DNA of 64,000 nt from Hyphococcus sp. GTDB taxonomy: Bacteria; Pseudomonadota; Alphaproteobacteria; Caulobacterales; Parvularculaceae. Position numbers and translations under genes: made by a program. Below the pieces are notes generated by a model, which was not told the origin of the DNA, did not search any database, and saw only the letters and a list, made by a program, of their open reading frames with translations. The DNA is taken from the NCBI GenBank assembly GCA_021776375.1, contig JAJFGA010000090.1, positions 1 to 64,000 of the forward strand, given 5' to 3'. This document shows positions 46,386-55,181 of this stretch, piece by piece (the first letter of the stretch is position 1; each line of letters begins with the position of its first letter).

Positions 46386-47705
46386 ATGACTCTGAAGCGT
46401 TTTTTCCTATATACCTCAATTAGTTGCTCTCTATTTCTAAGCGTCGGCCAAAGTCTGGCGCAAGTGACGCCAAACGCAGCGCCAACCAGCGAAGAGGTCA
46501 TCCGGAAGTCCGGCGTGCCGCGAGAAGCGGTTGCTGCGGTGGTCAACGATTCGGTTGTCACCACCTTTGATGTGCGCCAGCGCATGCGGCTGATGTTGAT
46601 TTCGGCTGGCGGGCAGCTCCCAGAGGACGCTCTGGGCCAGCTGCAACAGCGCGCGCTCAGAGACCTGATTGAAGAACGGCTGAAGCTTCAGGAAACCACC
46701 AAGTTTGAGGTTCCGGTCAGCGACGATGAGCTTGACGAAGAGCTGGCGATGATTGCCGCTCAGTCCAAGATGAGGCCCGAGGATCTGCAGCTCGTGCTCG
46801 AGGCACAGGGTGTTTCCATAAACTCCCTGAAACAGCAGCTAAAGACTACCATCAGCTGGCCGCAACTTGTGCAAGGCCGGTTTCGCGAGCGCATACGCGT
46901 CAATGACGACGAGGTCGAAGATACGCTTGATCGCATGCGCGAGGATGCAAGTCTTGAGCAATTTCTGATTTCAGAAATCTGTATTCCCGTCGATGATCCA
47001 GCGCAGGCACAGCAATATTATCAAGGCGCTCTGCAACTCATCGAGCAGATGCGCCGCGGGGTTCCATTCAGCGTCATCGCACAACAATTTTCAGCCTGCA
47101 CGACCGCAGCCGTAGGCGGCGACATGGGCTGGGTGCGCAGCGGAGAGCTGGAGCCGGAACTTGACGCGGCGATACGCGAACTGCCAATTGGCGCCGTCAC
47201 CAATCCGATACCGTCCGAGGGCGCCTTCATGATGTTGGCGGTTCGCGACAAGCGCGAGGCCGTTATCGCGGGCGAGCCAACATTTAAACTGGCTTATCTT
47301 TCCGCGCCGGAATCTGTTGGCGAAAACACCGCACGATTTGCATTCAAGCGCGTAACCACGGCTGAAGTCTGCTCGGGACGCGATTTGCGGATCGATCTAG
47401 GTAAGGATATTGGCTACACGCTGCTTGAGAATATGACCCTCGAGGCCATCGACCCGCGATTTGCTGAATTCATTGAAGATCTCGACCATGGCGAGGCCAG
47501 TCCGGTGATCAAAGCGGACAGCGCCTACCACACAGCTTATGTCTGCGACAAAGACGAAGGACTAGGGCTACCGTCGCGCGTGGCGATTGAAAACCGGATT
47601 TATCAACGCCAATTGCAGAGAATTGGCCAACAATATCTTCGCGACATTGAGCGCAAATCGACGGTGGATATTCGGTTGAAAGAGCAGCTCGCCTTACGCG
47701 GCTAA
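46386..47705 (+). CDS. surA: Periplasmic chaperone / peptidyl-prolyl isomerase SurA
   Basis: A 439-residue periplasmic protein: signal peptide ending SLAQ/VT (near residue 26), a SurA N-terminal helical domain (REAVAAVVNDSVVTTFDVRQRMRLML near residues 42-67), and a parvulin domain (about 190-290, with GGDMGWVRSGELEPEL near 240). A C-terminal segment follows with weak second-parvulin character. It assists outer-membrane proteins such as LptD, encoded just upstream. The start at 46386 was chosen for the clean signal peptide. Confidence 0.93.
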   Translation: MTLKRFFLYTSISCSLFLSVGQSLAQVTPNAAPTSEEVIRKSGVPREAVAAVVNDSVVTTFDVRQRMRLMLISAGGQLPEDALGQLQQRALRDLIEERLKLQETTKFEVPVSDDELDEELAMIAAQSKMRPEDLQLVLEAQGVSINSLKQQLKTTISWPQLVQGRFRERIRVNDDEVEDTLDRMREDASLEQFLISEICIPVDDPAQAQQYYQGALQLIEQMRRGVPFSVIAQQFSACTTAAVGGDMGWVRSGELEPELDAAIRELPIGAVTNPIPSEGAFMMLAVRDKREAVIAGEPTFKLAYLSAPESVGENTARFAFKRVTTAEVCSGRDLRIDLGKDIGYTLLENMTLEAIDPRFAEFIEDLDHGEASPVIKADSAYHTAYVCDKDEGLGLPSRVAIENRIYQRQLQRIGQQYLRDIERKSTVDIRLKEQLALRG

Positions 47706-47821
47706 GAGCTGTGAATGGAAAACGCCTTGTGCTGGCCGCATAAAGAGGATGGCCGGCGCCAACCCAAAGAATAACGCCGATCGGCGCTCGACTCTTTAGA
47801 CTTCAGACCGGCTGTTTATCA

Positions 47822-48859
47822 GTGACTGCAAACTCACCAACCTCCCCGCCATTTGCACAGCCCCCAATCGCGTTGACCATGGGCGATCCGGGCGGCGTTG
47901 GCGCGGAGATCGCTGTCAAAGCCTGGGCGACGTTGCGCCATAGCGGTCCGGCGTTTTTTCTGATCGACGACCCGGCGCGGGTAGCAAAATTATCCCCTGA
48001 GATAATTCTCATCTCCGATCCAAGCCAAGCACAGGATGCGTTCGCAAACGGCTTGCCGGTCATGGCGTTGACTGGCGATGTTTCCGCTACGCCGGGCCTG
48101 TCGCAACCAGAAAACACGCCCGCCATCCTTGAGAGCATAGAACGTGCGGTGAGTTTTGCGCTTGACGGGGCCGCCGCGGCCATCGTCACCAATCCAATCC
48201 AGAAGTCGACACTGATGGCGGCAGGGTTCGCCTTTCCTGGGCACACAGAATTCCTTGGCGACCTGACGAAATCGGCGCCAATGCCCAAGGCGCGCGCGCG
48301 CGGCCCGGTGATGATGTTGTCAGGGCCGCAATTGCGCAGCGTTCCCGTCACTATCCACCATGCAGTCAAGGACGCTGTCACGATGCTGACGCCGCAGCTT
48401 ATTGTCCACACGGCGATGGTGACGGCGGAGGCTTTGCGCGATGATTTCGCGATTGCAAATCCGCGCATCGTCATATCCGGTCTCAACCCCCATGCGGGAG
48501 AAGCTGGCGCGCTTGGCGTTGAGGATGAAATGATTATCGCGCCTGCGGTCGACGAGTTGCGCGGCATTGGGCTCAATGTACGCGGCCCCCTCCCCGCAGA
48601 CACGATGTTTCACCAAGAAGCGCGCGCGAGTTACGATGCGGCGCTGTGCATGTTGCACGACCAGGCGTTGATACCGGCGAAAACGCTGGCGTTTCATGAC
48701 GCCGTCAACGTCACCCTTGGCCTGCCGATCATCCGCACATCGCCCGATCATGGCACGGCGCTCGATATTGCCGGCAAAGGCGTGGCGCGCGCCGATAGCC
48801 TGATCGCTGCGATCCGCCTCGCCGCTGAGGTGGCGCAAACCCGCCACCAGCTTTTATGA
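47822..48859 (+). CDS. pdxA: 4-hydroxythreonine-4-phosphate dehydrogenase
   Basis: A 345-residue NAD-dependent enzyme of vitamin B6 synthesis. Family markers: LTMGDPGGVGAEI near residues 18-30, TNPIQKSTLMAAGFAFPGHTEFL near 122-144, SGLNPHAGEAGALGVEDEMII near 220-240, and MLHDQALIPAKTLAFHDAVNVTLGLP near 278-303 with metal-binding His residues. The start is GTG. It overlaps rsmA by ATGA. Confidence 0.95.
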   Translation: MTANSPTSPPFAQPPIALTMGDPGGVGAEIAVKAWATLRHSGPAFFLIDDPARVAKLSPEIILISDPSQAQDAFANGLPVMALTGDVSATPGLSQPENTPAILESIERAVSFALDGAAAAIVTNPIQKSTLMAAGFAFPGHTEFLGDLTKSAPMPKARARGPVMMLSGPQLRSVPVTIHHAVKDAVTMLTPQLIVHTAMVTAEALRDDFAIANPRIVISGLNPHAGEAGALGVEDEMIIAPAVDELRGIGLNVRGPLPADTMFHQEARASYDAALCMLHDQALIPAKTLAFHDAVNVTLGLPIIRTSPDHGTALDIAGKGVARADSLIAAIRLAAEVAQTRHQLL

Positions 48860-49683
48860 CCTCGGAACTGCCGCCCTTACGCGAGGTTATCGAGCGCTAC
48901 GATCTGGCGGCGAAGAAATCTCTCGGTCAGCATTTCCTGCTTGATCTCAACATTACTCGCAAAGTCGCCAGAGCCGGCGTTGTCGGCGCTGATGACACAG
49001 TGCTGGAAATAGGCCCCGGCCCCGGAGGATTGACGCGTGCGCTTCTTGAGACCGGCGCGCGGGTCATCGCCATTGAACGCGACCAACGCTGCATCGAAGC
49101 CCTTGGCGGTCTTGCCGGCGCATTTCCGGATCGGTTGCGCATTGTCGAAGCGGACGCCATGAAAATCTCGGATATGAAGGTTGCCGCCGGCGCCGCGCCG
49201 GTGAAAATTGTCGCCAACCTGCCTTATAATATTTCAACCGAACTATTGATCCGATGGCTCAAGGCCGGCCCATCGCTTTGGAGCCGGATGGCGCTGATGT
49301 TTCAAAAGGAAGTCGCTGACCGGATTCTCGCAAGGCCCGGCTCGAAGACGTACGGGCGTTTGTCGGTAATCGCGCAGGCGACCGCCTCGCCGTCGCGCGC
49401 TTTTGACCTTCCTGCGCGCGCCTTCACGCCGCCGCCGAAAGTGGACTCGACTGTGGTCCTGTTCGATCCGGCAATGGACGCTTTTGCAGAAATTGAAGCG
49501 CTCGAAAAAGTAACGCAGGCCGCCTTTTCCCAGCGCCGCAAAATGCTCCGCTCATCGTTGAAATCCGTCTTCGGCGCGCATCTCGCCGAGGCGCTGGATA
49601 AAGCCGGAATCCTTGAAACTGTAAGGGCGGAAGACGTTTCGGTCGCGCAGTATAAGATGCTCGCTGCGATTGCAGCAGCGTAG
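48856..49683 (+). CDS. rsmA: 16S rRNA dimethyladenosine transferase (KsgA/RsmA)
   Basis: A 275-residue SAM-dependent methylase that dimethylates two adenosines near the 3' end of 16S rRNA. KKSLGQHFLLDLNI near residues 16-29; SAM motif EIGPGPGGLTRALLE near 51-65; catalytic NLPYNIST near 124-131 and FQKEVADRI near 154. The surA-pdxA-rsmA order is widely conserved. Confidence 0.96.
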   Translation: MTSELPPLREVIERYDLAAKKSLGQHFLLDLNITRKVARAGVVGADDTVLEIGPGPGGLTRALLETGARVIAIERDQRCIEALGGLAGAFPDRLRIVEADAMKISDMKVAAGAAPVKIVANLPYNISTELLIRWLKAGPSLWSRMALMFQKEVADRILARPGSKTYGRLSVIAQATASPSRAFDLPARAFTPPPKVDSTVVLFDPAMDAFAEIEALEKVTQAAFSQRRKMLRSSLKSVFGAHLAEALDKAGILETVRAEDVSVAQYKMLAAIAAA

Positions 49684-49720
49684 CGTTAGATTACATGTGT
49701 AAAGTGTGGTGGGGCGTGGG

Positions 49721-49854
49721 GCGGCTATCCTTCGCAACGCGCTTTCTGCTCTCGCAGAAAACGCTCCTCAGGATGAGGGTTTTTGTTGTTGATAGAAACT
49801 CAGCCCTCATCCTGAGGAGCAGTCCGTAAGGACTGCGTCGCGAAGGATGGCCGC
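49721..49854. repeat. Large palindromic intergenic repeat between convergent genes
   Basis: Outer arms GCGGCTATCCTTCGC (49721-49735) and GCGAAGGATGGCCGC (49840-49854). Inner 17-bp perfect arms GCTCCTCAGGATGAGGG (49763-49779) and its complement (49804-49820). Two side hairpins: TTTCTGC-TCTC-GCAGAAA (left arm) and CAGTCC-GTAA-GGACTG (right arm). The whole folds into a cloverleaf. It separates convergent rsmA and the acyl-CoA synthetase gene and may stop transcription both ways. Confidence 0.75.
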
Positions 49855-49860
49855 TTAACT

Positions 49861-51477
49861 CTACGCGCGCAACACGTCGTGCTCGCCGCGCACAAAAGCC
49901 TCGGCCAGTTTGAATTTCTGGATCTTGCCGGACCCGGTGAGCGGCCATTCATCGAGATAGATCCAATAGACGGGCGTTTTCTGCGGCGACAGGCGCTTGC
50001 GGATGAATGACTTCAACGCCGCGACATCGGGCTTTTCATCCGCAGCGGGGCGCATGAAACACGCAACCTCCTCGCCCCATTTGTCATCCGGTATGCCGAC
50101 AACCGCGACCTCCGCGATCGCATCATGTTCAAGCATCGCGTTTTCAATTTCTGCCGGAAAGAGGTTCTCGCCGCCGCGAATAATCATTTCTTTGACGCGC
50201 CCGGTTATCTTCACATAGCCGCGCTTGTCCATACGGCCGAGATCGCCGGTGTGGAGCCAGCCGTCCTTGTCTATGGCGCTCGCGGTCGCTTCGGGCGCGT
50301 CATTATATCCGGTCATGACAAGATAGCCGCGCGTGCAAATCTCGCCCTGGGCGCCCACGGCTGCAATTTCATTGGTCTGCGGATCTCGGATGGAGACCTC
50401 CACATAAGGCAGCGGCTGGCCGATCGTCTCGGTCAAATCTTCAAGCGTATCGTCATGCCAGGCTTGCGTGATTACAGGCGAGGATTCCGTCTGGCCGTAG
50501 ACGATCTGGATCGTACTGCCAAAGACCGCCTTCGCCTTGCGCACAAGCTCCGGCGCCACCATCGCCCCGCCGGACATCATCTTTTCCACGGACGAAACAT
50601 CACGGCCGCTGCGCTCTACTTCATCGATCAGGGCGACGATCATCGTCGGCACGCCGAGAATGAAGCGCGTGCGCTCTCGCGCGATCACACGGATGATCAT
50701 TTCCGGGTCGAACATCGGCGCCAGCAGCATTGTCGCCCCGACACCGAGCCCCCCAAGCGCCAGGATGGCGCAGCCGGTTGTATGAAACAGCGGCATATTG
50801 TGGACGAAAACGTCCCCGGCGCTGACGCCCGCGCGCGTCATCGTGTCGACGCCATTGCGAACGAGCCCATGATGATGCAAGAGCGCGCCTTTCGGGAAAC
50901 CGGTGGTGCCCGACGTATACTGGATTTGCGCGACATCGCCCGGCCGCACCTCCGGCAAGGCGCCTTTATCGGCCCCGGCGTAAAGCGCGTCGTGATCTGT
51001 CAGCAAAATACGGTGACGGATCGTCGGCAAAAGATCGCAAGCTTCGTCAGCGATTTTTTGCATCGGATTGCCGCGAAAATCTTCAACATAGTAGATCGCC
51101 TCCGACCGCGATTGCTCCAGAATGAATTTAAGTTCGCGCGCCTGATAGGCCGGATTGATGGTGACGAGCGTGACGCCCGCCAGGGCGGAGGCAAGTTCCA
51201 AGAGCATCCATTCAGGAATATTATTCGCATAGACAGCAATGCGCGCGCCTTTTTCATGCCGCGTTGCAAGCGCCTTCGCCATGCGTTCTGCATCGGCGAG
51301 CAGGTCAGCATAGGTCCATGCGCGCCCGATCTCGCCTTCGTAAGAAAGTTCTTTCAACGCGGGACGATCAGGGTGCGCCGCTGCTTGCCGTCGCAGCATA
51401 TCGCCGATGGTTATCGCTTCCGGGGCGTTACCTGATTGAGCTGGAAAATAGGCGTCGGTGAGCGAGACGTCATACAT
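49861..51477 (-). CDS. Fatty-acyl-CoA synthetase (AMP-binding ligase)
   Basis: A 538-residue acyl-adenylate-forming enzyme. P-loop motif QYTSGTTGFPKGALLHHHGL near residues 187-206; IVYGQTESSPV near 325; WLHTGDLGRMDKRGYVKITGR near 411-431; the C-terminal GSGKIQKFKL with the adenylating Lys near 516. Activates a fatty or other carboxylic acid to its CoA ester in the cytoplasm. A thioesterase gene follows upstream on the same strand (19 nt), suggesting a shared acyl-CoA role. Confidence 0.93.
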   Translation of the reverse strand: MYDVSLTDAYFPAQSGNAPEAITIGDMLRRQAAAHPDRPALKELSYEGEIGRAWTYADLLADAERMAKALATRHEKGARIAVYANNIPEWMLLELASALAGVTLVTINPAYQARELKFILEQSRSEAIYYVEDFRGNPMQKIADEACDLLPTIRHRILLTDHDALYAGADKGALPEVRPGDVAQIQYTSGTTGFPKGALLHHHGLVRNGVDTMTRAGVSAGDVFVHNMPLFHTTGCAILALGGLGVGATMLLAPMFDPEMIIRVIARERTRFILGVPTMIVALIDEVERSGRDVSSVEKMMSGGAMVAPELVRKAKAVFGSTIQIVYGQTESSPVITQAWHDDTLEDLTETIGQPLPYVEVSIRDPQTNEIAAVGAQGEICTRGYLVMTGYNDAPEATASAIDKDGWLHTGDLGRMDKRGYVKITGRVKEMIIRGGENLFPAEIENAMLEHDAIAEVAVVGIPDDKWGEEVACFMRPAADEKPDVAALKSFIRKRLSPQKTPVYWIYLDEWPLTGSGKIQKFKLAEAFVRGEHDVLRA

Positions 51478-51495
51478 GGCGATTGTGTTCCCCCT

Positions 51496-51906
51496 TCAAA
51501 CCTGCCGGATGATCTGCGTCTGCGTCACCACCGCGGCGAGCTTGCCGTCATCTCGAAATATTTCCGTCTTCCAGACCTGGAGCGTGCGCCCGATATTCAC
51601 CGGCGTCGTAACGGCCTTCGCCGTCTGGCCGACCGGAATAGCCCGCAGGAAATTCGTCTTGCTCTCAATCGTGCTGGTGACCGAGCCCTCGGGCATGTTC
51701 AAAAAGGCGCCGATCCCGCCCATATTGTCCGCCAGCGCCATAATCGCGCCGCCATGAAGCGTTGCGGGAATGGTGCAATGGTCCTCAGTGACTTTAAGCT
51801 CCCCCTCAACAAGGGTCTTCGTGACGTTCGTCATCACGACGCCCATCATTTTAGCAAAGGGCGCATTGCTCGCATTAAGGGCGTCGGCAAGGTTTTCTTC
51901 GGTCAT
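51496..51906 (-). CDS. PaaI-type hotdog thioesterase
   Basis: A 136-residue hotdog-fold protein: ATLHGGAIMALADNMGGIGAF near residues 49-69 with HGG and the catalytic Asp, then SKTNFLRAIPVGQTAKAV. It starts 9 nt after the stop of the methyltransferase gene upstream and ends 18 nt before the acyl-CoA synthetase start, so the three probably form an operon. Confidence 0.88.
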   Translation of the reverse strand: MTEENLADALNASNAPFAKMMGVVMTNVTKTLVEGELKVTEDHCTIPATLHGGAIMALADNMGGIGAFLNMPEGSVTSTIESKTNFLRAIPVGQTAKAVTTPVNIGRTLQVWKTEIFRDDGKLAAVVTQTQIIRQV

Positions 51907-51915
51907 TCACAACTT

Positions 51916-52506
51916 TCAAAGCCAGCGGCGCACGCGTTTTCTATACGCAGCATATTCGCTACCGAATTGACCTACAAGATAAGCTTCCTCTTCCGCAATA
52001 ATCGATTGCAGTCCGACAAAGGTGATGATCAGCGCGCCGACCGTCAGCGGGCCGGGCGCCGCCAGCGCCGCGCCGGCGATTATCATCAGGATGCCAAGAT
52101 AAATTGGGTTGCGCGAAAATCGGTGCGGCCCCGTTGTGATCAGGCTGGCGATGTCGCCGCCCTCTTTCGGAACGCCGATCCGCCAGGAGGCGCCCATATG
52201 AAGATGGGTTACGACCATCAAACCGCCACCCAACGCCATCATGCCCACCGCAAGATAGGGCGCGGGCGAACTTTGCGCGAAAACCCATTGGTCAAGCGTC
52301 GGCGCCCATGGGCGCGCGATAAGATATCCGTCAAGGATTACGGCGACTATGAGCAATAGGCGCTGCCATGGGGTTGCCTGCCGGGGACTGACCGCAACAG
52401 CTTTGACCTTGTTTCGCACACTGGAATAGACGGCAAACCCCGCAATCCACAAAACGAAAAATATCGTTAGTCCGGCGACAATGTATCTGAAATCACTCTC
52501 TGTCAT
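51916..52506 (-). CDS. Isoprenylcysteine carboxyl-methyltransferase / PEMT-like membrane protein
   Basis: A 196-residue polytopic membrane protein with about five hydrophobic segments. The C-terminal catalytic signature is LITTGPHRFSRNPIYLGILM near residues 122-141, followed by an EEAYLVGQFGSEYAAYRKRVRRWL tail. These proteins methylate small membrane-associated substrates with SAM. The start at 52506 (MTESDF) has GGAG 5 nt upstream. Confidence 0.85.
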   Translation of the reverse strand: MTESDFRYIVAGLTIFFVLWIAGFAVYSSVRNKVKAVAVSPRQATPWQRLLLIVAVILDGYLIARPWAPTLDQWVFAQSSPAPYLAVGMMALGGGLMVVTHLHMGASWRIGVPKEGGDIASLITTGPHRFSRNPIYLGILMIIAGAALAAPGPLTVGALIITFVGLQSIIAEEEAYLVGQFGSEYAAYRKRVRRWL

Positions 52507-52616
52507 ACCCACTCCACAAAATACTGAAGGCCGGGATAGCAGAGAGTTTTTCCACGTCAATATGAATCTTGATACGGAGTAATGTTATAATATCGATAGT
52601 TATATCGTTTCAAACG

Positions 52617-53159
52617 CTATCCGGCGTTCATCAATACCGCCACGAGGAGCGCTGTTTCCGGCCCATGATTGACCCAGGCGTGATTGGTCGCGCGCTGGAT
52701 GACGACGTCGCCGGGCTTTAACGGCGCCGGCTCGCCATCGTCGAGTACGAGGTCAACCTCGCCTTTCACAAGGATGATCACATCGAGCGTGTCGGTCTTG
52801 TGCATCATCGGATGGCGCGCCGTATCGACACGGGCGTGAGCAGCGCCGACAGCGCCAAAGGCGAACGCGGCGGCGGCGTCCAATTCGTCCCTTGTTTTCG
52901 CGCTGTCTTCCGGCGCGACTGAGAACCAGCGCACTTTCACCGCGCCGGCGTCGGGTTCGAGTTTTAAATCCTGATCGGCGAGCCGGTCGGTCGCATCGAG
53001 AAGCCCGCCTTCGCTCAACGGCGCGGTCCAGATTTCCGCAAGCCCCGCTTCCTCCACCGCAATCAATTTCGCCGCTTCGCCGTCGATCAAAATGCGCGAT
53101 CGGCCATTCTCATCATCGCCGGTAATAATGCGCCGGAGCGAGCTCCAATCCATTGCCAT
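52617..53159 (-). CDS. Cupin-domain protein
   Basis: A 180-residue cytoplasmic protein whose C-terminal half is a cupin: PMMHKTDTLDVIILVKGEVDLVL (near residues 117-139) and VVIQRATNHAWVNHG near 152-166. The metal-site His and Glu set is only partial, with Asp in place of one His. The N-terminal 100 residues are a mixed region without a known domain. Function unknown. It starts one base before the lipoprotein gene's end. Confidence 0.8.
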   Translation of the reverse strand: MAMDWSSLRRIITGDDENGRSRILIDGEAAKLIAVEEAGLAEIWTAPLSEGGLLDATDRLADQDLKLEPDAGAVKVRWFSVAPEDSAKTRDELDAAAAFAFGAVGAAHARVDTARHPMMHKTDTLDVIILVKGEVDLVLDDGEPAPLKPGDVVIQRATNHAWVNHGPETALLVAVLMNAG

Positions 53160-53659
53160 TATTCGGCGTACTCCGCATCCGGGCCGACAAAAGAGTCGAT
53201 CACCGACAGCGCATCATAGGCGCCGCCATCTTCCGGCGCGTCGCCCTCGCCCATCAACACTTCCATCCTGACGGTGAAATAGTCCTGTGCGCCGACATTG
53301 CCCACATTGCCGCCGACGCCAACGCTGCCGCCCGAACGCCTGCCGTATGAGCCGGTGCCAAAGCCCGCACCAATGGAAACGCCGCCGCGTTCTTCACCCG
53401 TAATGTCGCGCGAGGCAACGCGGAACCAATCATAACCATTGGCAAGCGCCAACTCTGCGGCGCGACGCAAAGCATAATCTTCGACCATCTCAGGCGGCAT
53501 ACCGCCCGAGCCGCGATAGACGATGCGGTAGCGATCAGCTTCTATTTTCGTGCTGCTATAGCCAAAGTTGCTAGCGCCTGAGGGGCCGTATTGCGCCGGT
53601 CCGGTCGCGGCGCAGGCCGCCAACATCACAGCGATCGATAAAATTGTGATCACTCTCAT
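53159..53659 (-). CDS. CC0125/CC1285-type lipoprotein
   Basis: A 166-residue predicted lipoprotein: signal with lipobox LAAC (Cys near residue 16). The mature core has ADRYRIVYRGSGGMPPEMVEDYALRRAAELALANGYDWFRV near residues 41-81 (in pieces), a pattern I recall from the Caulobacter CC0125/CC1285 lipoprotein family, followed by a Gly-rich segment (GGVSIGAGFGTGSYG) and a beta-rich tail. Function unknown. Confidence 0.8.
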   Translation of the reverse strand: MRVITILSIAVMLAACAATGPAQYGPSGASNFGYSSTKIEADRYRIVYRGSGGMPPEMVEDYALRRAAELALANGYDWFRVASRDITGEERGGVSIGAGFGTGSYGRRSGGSVGVGGNVGNVGAQDYFTVRMEVLMGEGDAPEDGGAYDALSVIDSFVGPDAEYAE

Positions 53660-53784
53660 CCGAGCGCCTCCTTTTGCTGTTCAAATAATAGCATTTTTGA
53701 CGCCGCGCCGCAAAGCGGCTGTTCACAGCCCAGGGGGAGCCCAGTTAGCCTTATGTGTCATCGCTACCGCTCACCCGGAACGCT

Positions 53785-54117
53785 CTATTTACGAGCGCCC
53801 GCAATAAGAAGCCCTGCAAAAACAACCGGCAATAGTGAGAATGCGCCGAAAGCGATTTGGCCAGTCATGAAAATAACAATGGTGGACGCCAAAAATCCGG
53901 CCGCGATGATGCTGGCGCCAGGCAGCTTGAACTTTGGAACCGCCGCCAGCACGCCGCCAAGGATTTGCATTGCGCCTAACGCCATCAGCAAAGACATGCC
54001 AAGCCCTGCATCTTCAAAAAACTTCACCTCTTGCGGCATCCGCAACAGCTTCACCGCGCCCGCAGACAGGCTCATCAAAACCAGAATAACCAAGATGACT
54101 GTTTGAAATATTTTCAT
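53785..54117 (-). CDS. DoxX-like small membrane protein
   Basis: A 110-residue protein with four hydrophobic helices (about residues 3-22, 40-58, 66-84, 89-105), matching the DoxX/DoxX-like four-helix plan. The segment KLLRMPQEVKFFEDAGLG near residues 24-41 is typical. The start at 54117 (MKIFQT) is preferred over 54150. Function unknown. Confidence 0.78.
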   Translation of the reverse strand: MKIFQTVILVILVLMSLSAGAVKLLRMPQEVKFFEDAGLGMSLLMALGAMQILGGVLAAVPKFKLPGASIIAAGFLASTIVIFMTGQIAFGAFSLLPVVFAGLLIAGARK

Positions 54118-54208
54118 GCTTGTCTCAGCCTTCGTTAAAAAAACTCTCAACTCTATCTGACACTTCGTTCGGGCCTAAGCTAGAACGCAACGGACAAACC
54201 TCGCCCCG

Positions 54209-54805
54209 TCAACCAAAAATCTGACCAACCACTTCCGGCTTCATCAACACTGTCAACACAACGCCCGCAATCGCGCCGCCGAGATGGCCTTCATGGGCGA
54301 TGACGTTGCCTTCGCGGCCCATCAGGCCAATGGAAACCGCAATGAAAACGGCGGCGAAAATGAATGCCGGGATCGGTATAGGAATGAACATCAAATAGAG
54401 CGGCGCCAGCGGATAGAACAGGCAATACGATAAAACAACGCCGGAAACGCCGTCCGATGCGCCGAGAGAAGAATAATCGAGCCGGTCGCGATTGACATAA
54501 AAAGAAACGATGCCGCTGGTTAAAATGGCGCCAAAATACACCACTAAAAATCCGTCCGTGCCGAGAAGGCCTTCAACCGTCGGGCCGAAAAACCACAGCG
54601 TCATCATGTTGAACAGAAGATGAAAATAATCGCCGTGCAGAAAGGACGACGTAAAAACCCGGTAGTGCTGTTTTTTACGCGCAACTGCGCCAACGTGAAA
54701 CGCAAAGCTGTTGGCAAAGTCGCGATCGAAGGAGAGCGCGTAAATGCTGACTATCAAATTGACGATGATAAGCGCGATGGTCGCCGGCGCCTCAGGAAGG
54801 TCCAC
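54209..54805 (-). CDS. Rhomboid-family intramembrane serine protease
   Basis: A 198-residue membrane protein. Rhomboid landmarks: HGDYFHLLFNMMTLWFFGPTVEG near residues 55-77, the catalytic Ser in DGVSGVV near 118 (GxSG), and the catalytic His in HEGHLGGAIAG near 174. It would cleave single-pass membrane proteins inside the lipid bilayer; substrate unknown. Its start shares one base with the bolA-like gene's stop. Confidence 0.88.
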   Translation of the reverse strand: MDLPEAPATIALIIVNLIVSIYALSFDRDFANSFAFHVGAVARKKQHYRVFTSSFLHGDYFHLLFNMMTLWFFGPTVEGLLGTDGFLVVYFGAILTSGIVSFYVNRDRLDYSSLGASDGVSGVVLSYCLFYPLAPLYLMFIPIPIPAFIFAAVFIAVSIGLMGREGNVIAHEGHLGGAIAGVVLTVLMKPEVVGQIFG

Positions 54806-55107
54806 TAAGCGCCAGCCGTGTCTTGTTGCGCTTCTTCTTTTGCCTCTTCTGGCGTCACTGTCTTCATCGCCAGTGCGTGCACTGCTCCCGCCAGTTCCTC
54901 GCGCAATATATCATTGATGAGACGTTGGCGGGCGACGCGGCTCAACCCTTCAAATTGCGCCGACACGACCAGCAGGCGGAAATGCGATTCACCGCCTTCG
55001 CGTGACCCAGCATGACCGGCGTGCAGGTGCGATTCATCCTTCACCTCCAGGCGAGAGGGCGACAAACGGTCATTGATTTTCCGCTGAATGGTTTGCGCAA
55101 TAGACAT
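54805..55107 (-). CDS. BolA-family protein
   Basis: A 100-residue BolA protein. Core: LEVKDESHLHAGHAG near residues 22-36, SHFRLLVVSAQFEGLSRVARQRLIND near 42-67, and the HALAMKTVTPEE motif near 79-90. BolA proteins bind monothiol glutaredoxins or DNA and link Fe-S status to stress or morphology. The start at 55107 (MSIAQT) is preferred over 55128. It is divergent from the J-domain gene, an order common in alphaproteobacteria. Confidence 0.92.
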   Translation of the reverse strand: MSIAQTIQRKINDRLSPSRLEVKDESHLHAGHAGSREGGESHFRLLVVSAQFEGLSRVARQRLINDILREELAGAVHALAMKTVTPEEAKEEAQQDTAGA

Positions 55108-55181
55108 CGGCGCGAGGTCATCGCACATCCTGCGGTTCTGTCAATATTGTGCATGCCCCCGCATCGCACCATATTAGACCC

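Noticed and set aside
47775-47786. 12-bp palindrome CGCCGATCGGCG before pdxA as a terminator for surA
   Set aside because: No T-run follows, and short GC palindromes are common at this base composition.
50125-51435. 436-codon open frame on the plus strand opposite the acyl-CoA synthetase
   Set aside because: It is the antisense shadow of a clear AMP-binding enzyme; its His/Arg/Asp-rich composition has no domain.
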